In this document: piece after piece, positions 7,434 through 9,353 of the stretch
Layout: each line of letters opens with the position of its first letter
Position numbering within the stretch: position 1 is the stretch's first letter
Origin: Syntrophaceae bacterium UBA4810
GTDB lineage: Bacteria > Desulfobacterota > Syntrophia > Syntrophales > Smithellaceae
DNA: 9,353 bases
Reading direction: 5' to 3'
Assembly (NCBI GenBank): GCA_002402545.1
Contig: DHGA01000039.1
Coordinates: 12,933 to 22,285, forward strand
Made by a program: the position numbers and the translations under genes
Notes under the pieces: generated by a model
Databases searched by the model: none
What the model saw: only the letters and a program-made list of their open reading frames with translations
What the model was told of the DNA's origin: nothing

Positions 7434-8204
7434 ATGTTGACTGCTCAAAGTAAAGAACAAAAAGATACCCGATTATACCGTCATTTAAAAAAATGGCTGG
7501 AAAAAGCCATTATGGATTTTAAAATGATAGAGGAAGGAGATAAACTGCTCATAGGGATATCCGGCGGAGCGGATAGCTATGTTCTGCTTGATTTACTTGA
7601 TTCGCCAATGATCTTTGTGCCGCGTTTTTCTTTTGTTGCTGTGAACATTGATATGGGCTTTGATCCTTCATACAAAGCGTATAATTCGCTGGAAAAATAT
7701 CTTAAAGAAAATAATTATCGCCATATAATGGACAAGACGGATATCGGCATTGTGGCGCATTCCGAGATCAATAAAAAAAATCCCTGTTTTCTTTGCTCGC
7801 GTCTGCGCCGCAAAAGAATATTTGAAATTACAGCGGCCCAAGGATGTAATAAAATTGCTTTCGCTCACCATCGCGACGATATAATCGAGACTTTACTGAT
7901 CAATATGTTTTACGGGCGAGAAATTAGCACGATGGTGCCGAAACAAATTATTTTTGGAGGTAAATTGCATATTATCCGCCCGCTGGTTTATATGCGCGAA
8001 GAATTGGTAAAAAAATATTGCCAGGAAAGAAAATTCCCTGTAGTCAAAAACGAATGCCCTACAAGTGAAACATCAAAAAGAGTGTATATAAAAAACCTTT
8101 TAAACGATATGGCCAAAGATAACAAAAATATTCGTGATAATATTTTTAAAGCAATGAGCCACGTTAAAGCAGATTATTTATTGCCGTTATCAAAAAAGAT
8201 GTAG
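7434..8204 (+). CDS. ttcA: TtcA-family tRNA 2-thiocytidine biosynthesis protein
   Basis: TtcA thiolates cytidine 32 of certain tRNAs, using ATP to activate the base and an iron-sulfur cluster in sulfur transfer. This 256-residue protein has the PP-loop SGGADS (43-48), the CFLC motif (Cys118, Cys121) followed by SRLRRKRIF, the AHHRDDIIETL segment (144-154) and a third cysteine, Cys208, in NECPTSETSKR. The preceding IMDFKMIEEGDKLL matches the TtcA N-terminal pattern, which supports the long form. One oddity is that E. coli TtcA has a CxxCGSQ-type motif near the third cysteine, while here a single cysteine remains, so this may be a divergent subgroup. No good Shine-Dalgarno precedes ATG 7434; internal ATGs at 7512 and 7524 would cut into conserved sequence. 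The gene follows plsB by 113 bp and precedes smpB by 32 bp. Confidence 0.85.
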   Translation: MLTAQSKEQKDTRLYRHLKKWLEKAIMDFKMIEEGDKLLIGISGGADSYVLLDLLDSPMIFVPRFSFVAVNIDMGFDPSYKAYNSLEKYLKENNYRHIMDKTDIGIVAHSEINKKNPCFLCSRLRRKRIFEITAAQGCNKIAFAHHRDDIIETLLINMFYGREISTMVPKQIIFGGKLHIIRPLVYMREELVKKYCQERKFPVVKNECPTSETSKRVYIKNLLNDMAKDNKNIRDNIFKAMSHVKADYLLPLSKKM

Positions 8205-8236
8205 AAAAATTATCGGATAAATGTGAAAATCAAACA

Positions 8237-8713
8237 ATGGCAAAAGAGGATACAGGACAAAAACTGATAGCTTCCAACAAAACGGCGCGGCGTGATTATG
8301 AAATAACTGATACCTATGAAGCCGGAATGGTGCTTACGGGAACAGAAGTTAAGGCGCTCCGTGCGGGTAAGGCTAATTTAAAAGACAGTTACGCTGTTGT
8401 AAGCGATGATGAGGTTTTTTTGCGGGAACTTCATATCGGACACTACGATCATGGTAACCGCTACAATCATGAGCCGTTGCGTAGCCGAAAGCTTCTTCTA
8501 CATAAAAGGGAGATAAAAAGGCTATATGGAAAATCACGGGAAAAAGGTCTGTCTCTGATCCCGTTGAAGCTTTATTTTAAGAACAGCATGGTCAAAGTGG
8601 AAATAGGTATCGGCAAAGGCAAGAAGTTGCATGATCGCCGTCAGGATATCAAAAAACGTGAAGAACGCCTTGATATATCGCGCAATTTTAAATCTAAACA
8701 AATTAAAGTATAA
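8237..8713 (+). CDS. smpB: SsrA-binding protein SmpB
   Basis: SmpB binds the tRNA-like end of tmRNA and brings it to ribosomes stalled on truncated mRNA (trans-translation). The 158-residue length is normal. Signatures include NKTARRDYEI (14-23), TGTEVKALRAGKANLKDSYA (34-53), RSRKLLLHKREI (82-93), and the basic C-terminal tail GKGKKLHDRRQDIKKREER (126-144). That tail folds into a helix in the empty mRNA channel. Its RNA partner, ssrA, begins about 590 bp downstream, a common arrangement. The gene lies 32 bp after ttcA and 19 bp before the thioesterase; no strong Shine-Dalgarno is visible before ATG 8237. Confidence 0.97.
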   Translation: MAKEDTGQKLIASNKTARRDYEITDTYEAGMVLTGTEVKALRAGKANLKDSYAVVSDDEVFLRELHIGHYDHGNRYNHEPLRSRKLLLHKREIKRLYGKSREKGLSLIPLKLYFKNSMVKVEIGIGKGKKLHDRRQDIKKREERLDISRNFKSKQIKV

Positions 8714-8722
8714 AGCAAAAAC

Positions 8723-8728
8723 AGGTGA
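8723..8728 (+). promoter_or_regulatory. Ribosome binding site that fixes the thioesterase start
   Basis: AGGTGA lies four bases before ATG 8733. It supports this start over in-frame upstream codons (from 8631) that would run about 80 bases into the smpB gene. Confidence 0.65.
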
Positions 8729-8732
8729 AATT

Positions 8733-9215
8733 ATGGATGGGAAAAAAGTCAGCCAAAGCAGGGTGGTTTTAGCTCAGGTAATGCATCCGGAAGACGCGAA
8801 TTCCGCGGGTAATATTCATGGCGGAGCTATCATGAAATTAATCGATACGGCGGCGGGTGTGTCCGCTTTACGCCACGCGCGCGCAAATGTCGTAACCGCG
8901 GCAATCGATCGCATTGATTTTCATCACCCTGTGTTTATCGGCGATTTTTTAACTCTTAAAGCTTCACTTAATTTTGTCGGCAAAACATCGATGGAAGTGG
9001 GTGTACGGGTTGAATCTGAAAACCCGCTGACTGGAGAAAAAAAGCACACTGGTTCCGCGTATTTAACATATGTTGCCCTTGATCGAAATAACCGGCCGAT
9101 CGTCCTGCCGCCTCTTATTTTGGAGACAGATGAAGATATCCACCGAAACAAGGAAGCGCAAGAAAGAAGGCAAATGCGCCTGGCCGAACGTAAAAAAGAG
9201 AAGCAATCACGTTAA
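8733..9215 (+). CDS. Acyl-CoA thioesterase, hotdog fold (YciA/acyl-CoA hydrolase type)
   Basis: This 160-residue protein should hydrolyse acyl-CoA thioesters to free acid and CoA in the cytoplasm. It has a single hotdog domain with the family core: MHPEDANSAGNIHGG (17-31) leading into the central helix AIMKLIDTAAG, where Asp38 matches the catalytic aspartate of YciA-like enzymes. VTAAIDRIDFHHPVFIGD (54-71) and a SAYLTYVALD strand (108-117) follow. The last 20 residues are highly charged and mostly basic (ending KKEKQSR), probably a helical or disordered tail. The start at 8733 is chosen from the Shine-Dalgarno and because conserved sequence begins just after it. The gene sits between smpB and ssrA. 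The substrate chain length cannot be read from the sequence. Confidence 0.9.
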   Translation: MDGKKVSQSRVVLAQVMHPEDANSAGNIHGGAIMKLIDTAAGVSALRHARANVVTAAIDRIDFHHPVFIGDFLTLKASLNFVGKTSMEVGVRVESENPLTGEKKHTGSAYLTYVALDRNNRPIVLPPLILETDEDIHRNKEAQERRQMRLAERKKEKQSR

Positions 9216-9218
9216 TTT

Positions 9219-9248
9219 ATTGATTACATTTAGCAAATAGTCATCAAT
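9219..9248 (+). terminator. Possible weak terminator hairpin between the thioesterase and ssrA
   Basis: ATTGAT (9219-9224) pairs with ATCAAT (9243-9248). After one mismatch and one bulge the stem continues with AC/GT and ATTT/AAAT around an AGC loop. The stem is AT-rich, and the sequence after it (TATAATTGTTCTTTT) is T-rich but not a clean T-tract, so termination may be weak or absent. Confidence 0.28.
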
Positions 9249-9261
9249 TATAATTGTTCTT

Positions 9262-9290
9262 TTGACAAAAAGGTAATAACTTAATATATT
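9262..9290 (+). promoter_or_regulatory. Sigma-70 promoter of ssrA
   Basis: TTGACA (9262-9267) and TATATT (9285-9290) are separated by exactly 17 bp, the best promoter in the window. Transcription would start near 9297, giving a leader of about 10 nt before the mature tmRNA 5' end, as expected for a precursor trimmed by RNase P. The AT-rich DNA just upstream could act as an UP element and contains the 12-bp palindrome CAATTATAATTG (9245-9256). Confidence 0.85.
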
Positions 9291-9307
9291 ACTTGTAAAT
9301 AAAGATT

Positions 9308-9353
9308 GGGGGCGTCACGGTTTCGACGGGGACATTTGAAGTTGTAGAAGCGT
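9308..9353 (+). ncRNA. ssrA: tmRNA (SsrA), 5' end only
   Basis: The sequence starting GGGGGCGTCACGG and continuing TTTCGACGGGGAC is the conserved 5' end of tmRNA: the acceptor-stem strand and the TTCGACGGGG element of the tRNA-like domain. tmRNA rescues stalled ribosomes and tags the incomplete protein for degradation, acting with SmpB, encoded upstream. The gene runs past the window edge, so the tag-peptide frame and 3' end are not seen. The exact first base (9308 or 9309) is inferred from the G run. Confidence 0.93.

Noticed and set aside
8631..8732. A longer thioesterase reading from 8631, adding 34 residues
   Set aside because: It would overlap the end of smpB by 83 bases, and the extra residues are out-of-frame reading of the SmpB tail. 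ATG 8733 has a clear Shine-Dalgarno.
1..9353. Search for mobile elements, CRISPR arrays, tRNA genes and phage or defence genes
   Set aside because: No transposase, integrase, spaced direct repeats, tRNA-like cloverleaf (other than the tmRNA end) or defence domain was seen. All genes but one belong to known housekeeping or transport families.

Overview
The window is about 9.3 kb of bacterial chromosome with every recognisable gene on the + strand. Coding DNA has moderate GC and the intergenic DNA is very AT-rich. The gene families point to a Gram-negative-type bacterium, and a Desulfobacterota/'Deltaproteobacteria'-like lineage (for example Syntrophales relatives) is my best guess. The hints are a full-length PlsB acyltransferase, an HPr with 'MHARAAA' instead of the usual 'LHxRPA', and mannose-family EIID placed directly before HPr and EI. 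No 16S rRNA is present, so this placement is inference and a candidate phylum is possible.

Layout. 1-699 is the 3' end of a CopB-like P1B-type metal-transporting ATPase. 850-1437 encodes an unrecognised protein with about four membrane segments and ends in a strong intrinsic terminator (1480-1537). 1538-1759 is a non-coding, palindrome-rich, AT-rich stretch that probably holds the promoter and operator of the next operon. 1760-4615 is a tight PTS cluster: EIID (GTG start), HPr (TTG start, overlapping EIID) and EI. No EIIA, EIIB or EIIC is present. 4690-7320 encodes a long PlsB-type glycerol-3-phosphate acyltransferase. 7434-8204 encodes a TtcA-like tRNA 2-thiocytidine enzyme, 8237-8713 SmpB, and 8733-9215 a hotdog-fold acyl-CoA thioesterase. 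The window ends just inside ssrA (tmRNA, from about 9308), which has its own near-consensus sigma-70 promoter at 9262-9290.

How the genes work together. EI and HPr form the general phosphoryl relay of the sugar PTS. Only the EIID membrane subunit accompanies them, so the relay must either use EIIA/B/C encoded elsewhere or serve regulation. PlsB and the thioesterase both act on acyl thioesters. TtcA, SmpB and tmRNA act in translation: tRNA modification and rescue of stalled ribosomes. From plsB to the thioesterase the genes are closely spaced without convincing terminators and could be co-transcribed.

Most of this is ordinary housekeeping DNA. I do not see a clear new defence or mobile system. 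The points most worth a second look are the incomplete PTS cluster with its dyad-rich control region, and internal evidence that the N-terminal third of PlsB is a decayed copy of its own catalytic domain, with the catalytic His and Asp replaced.
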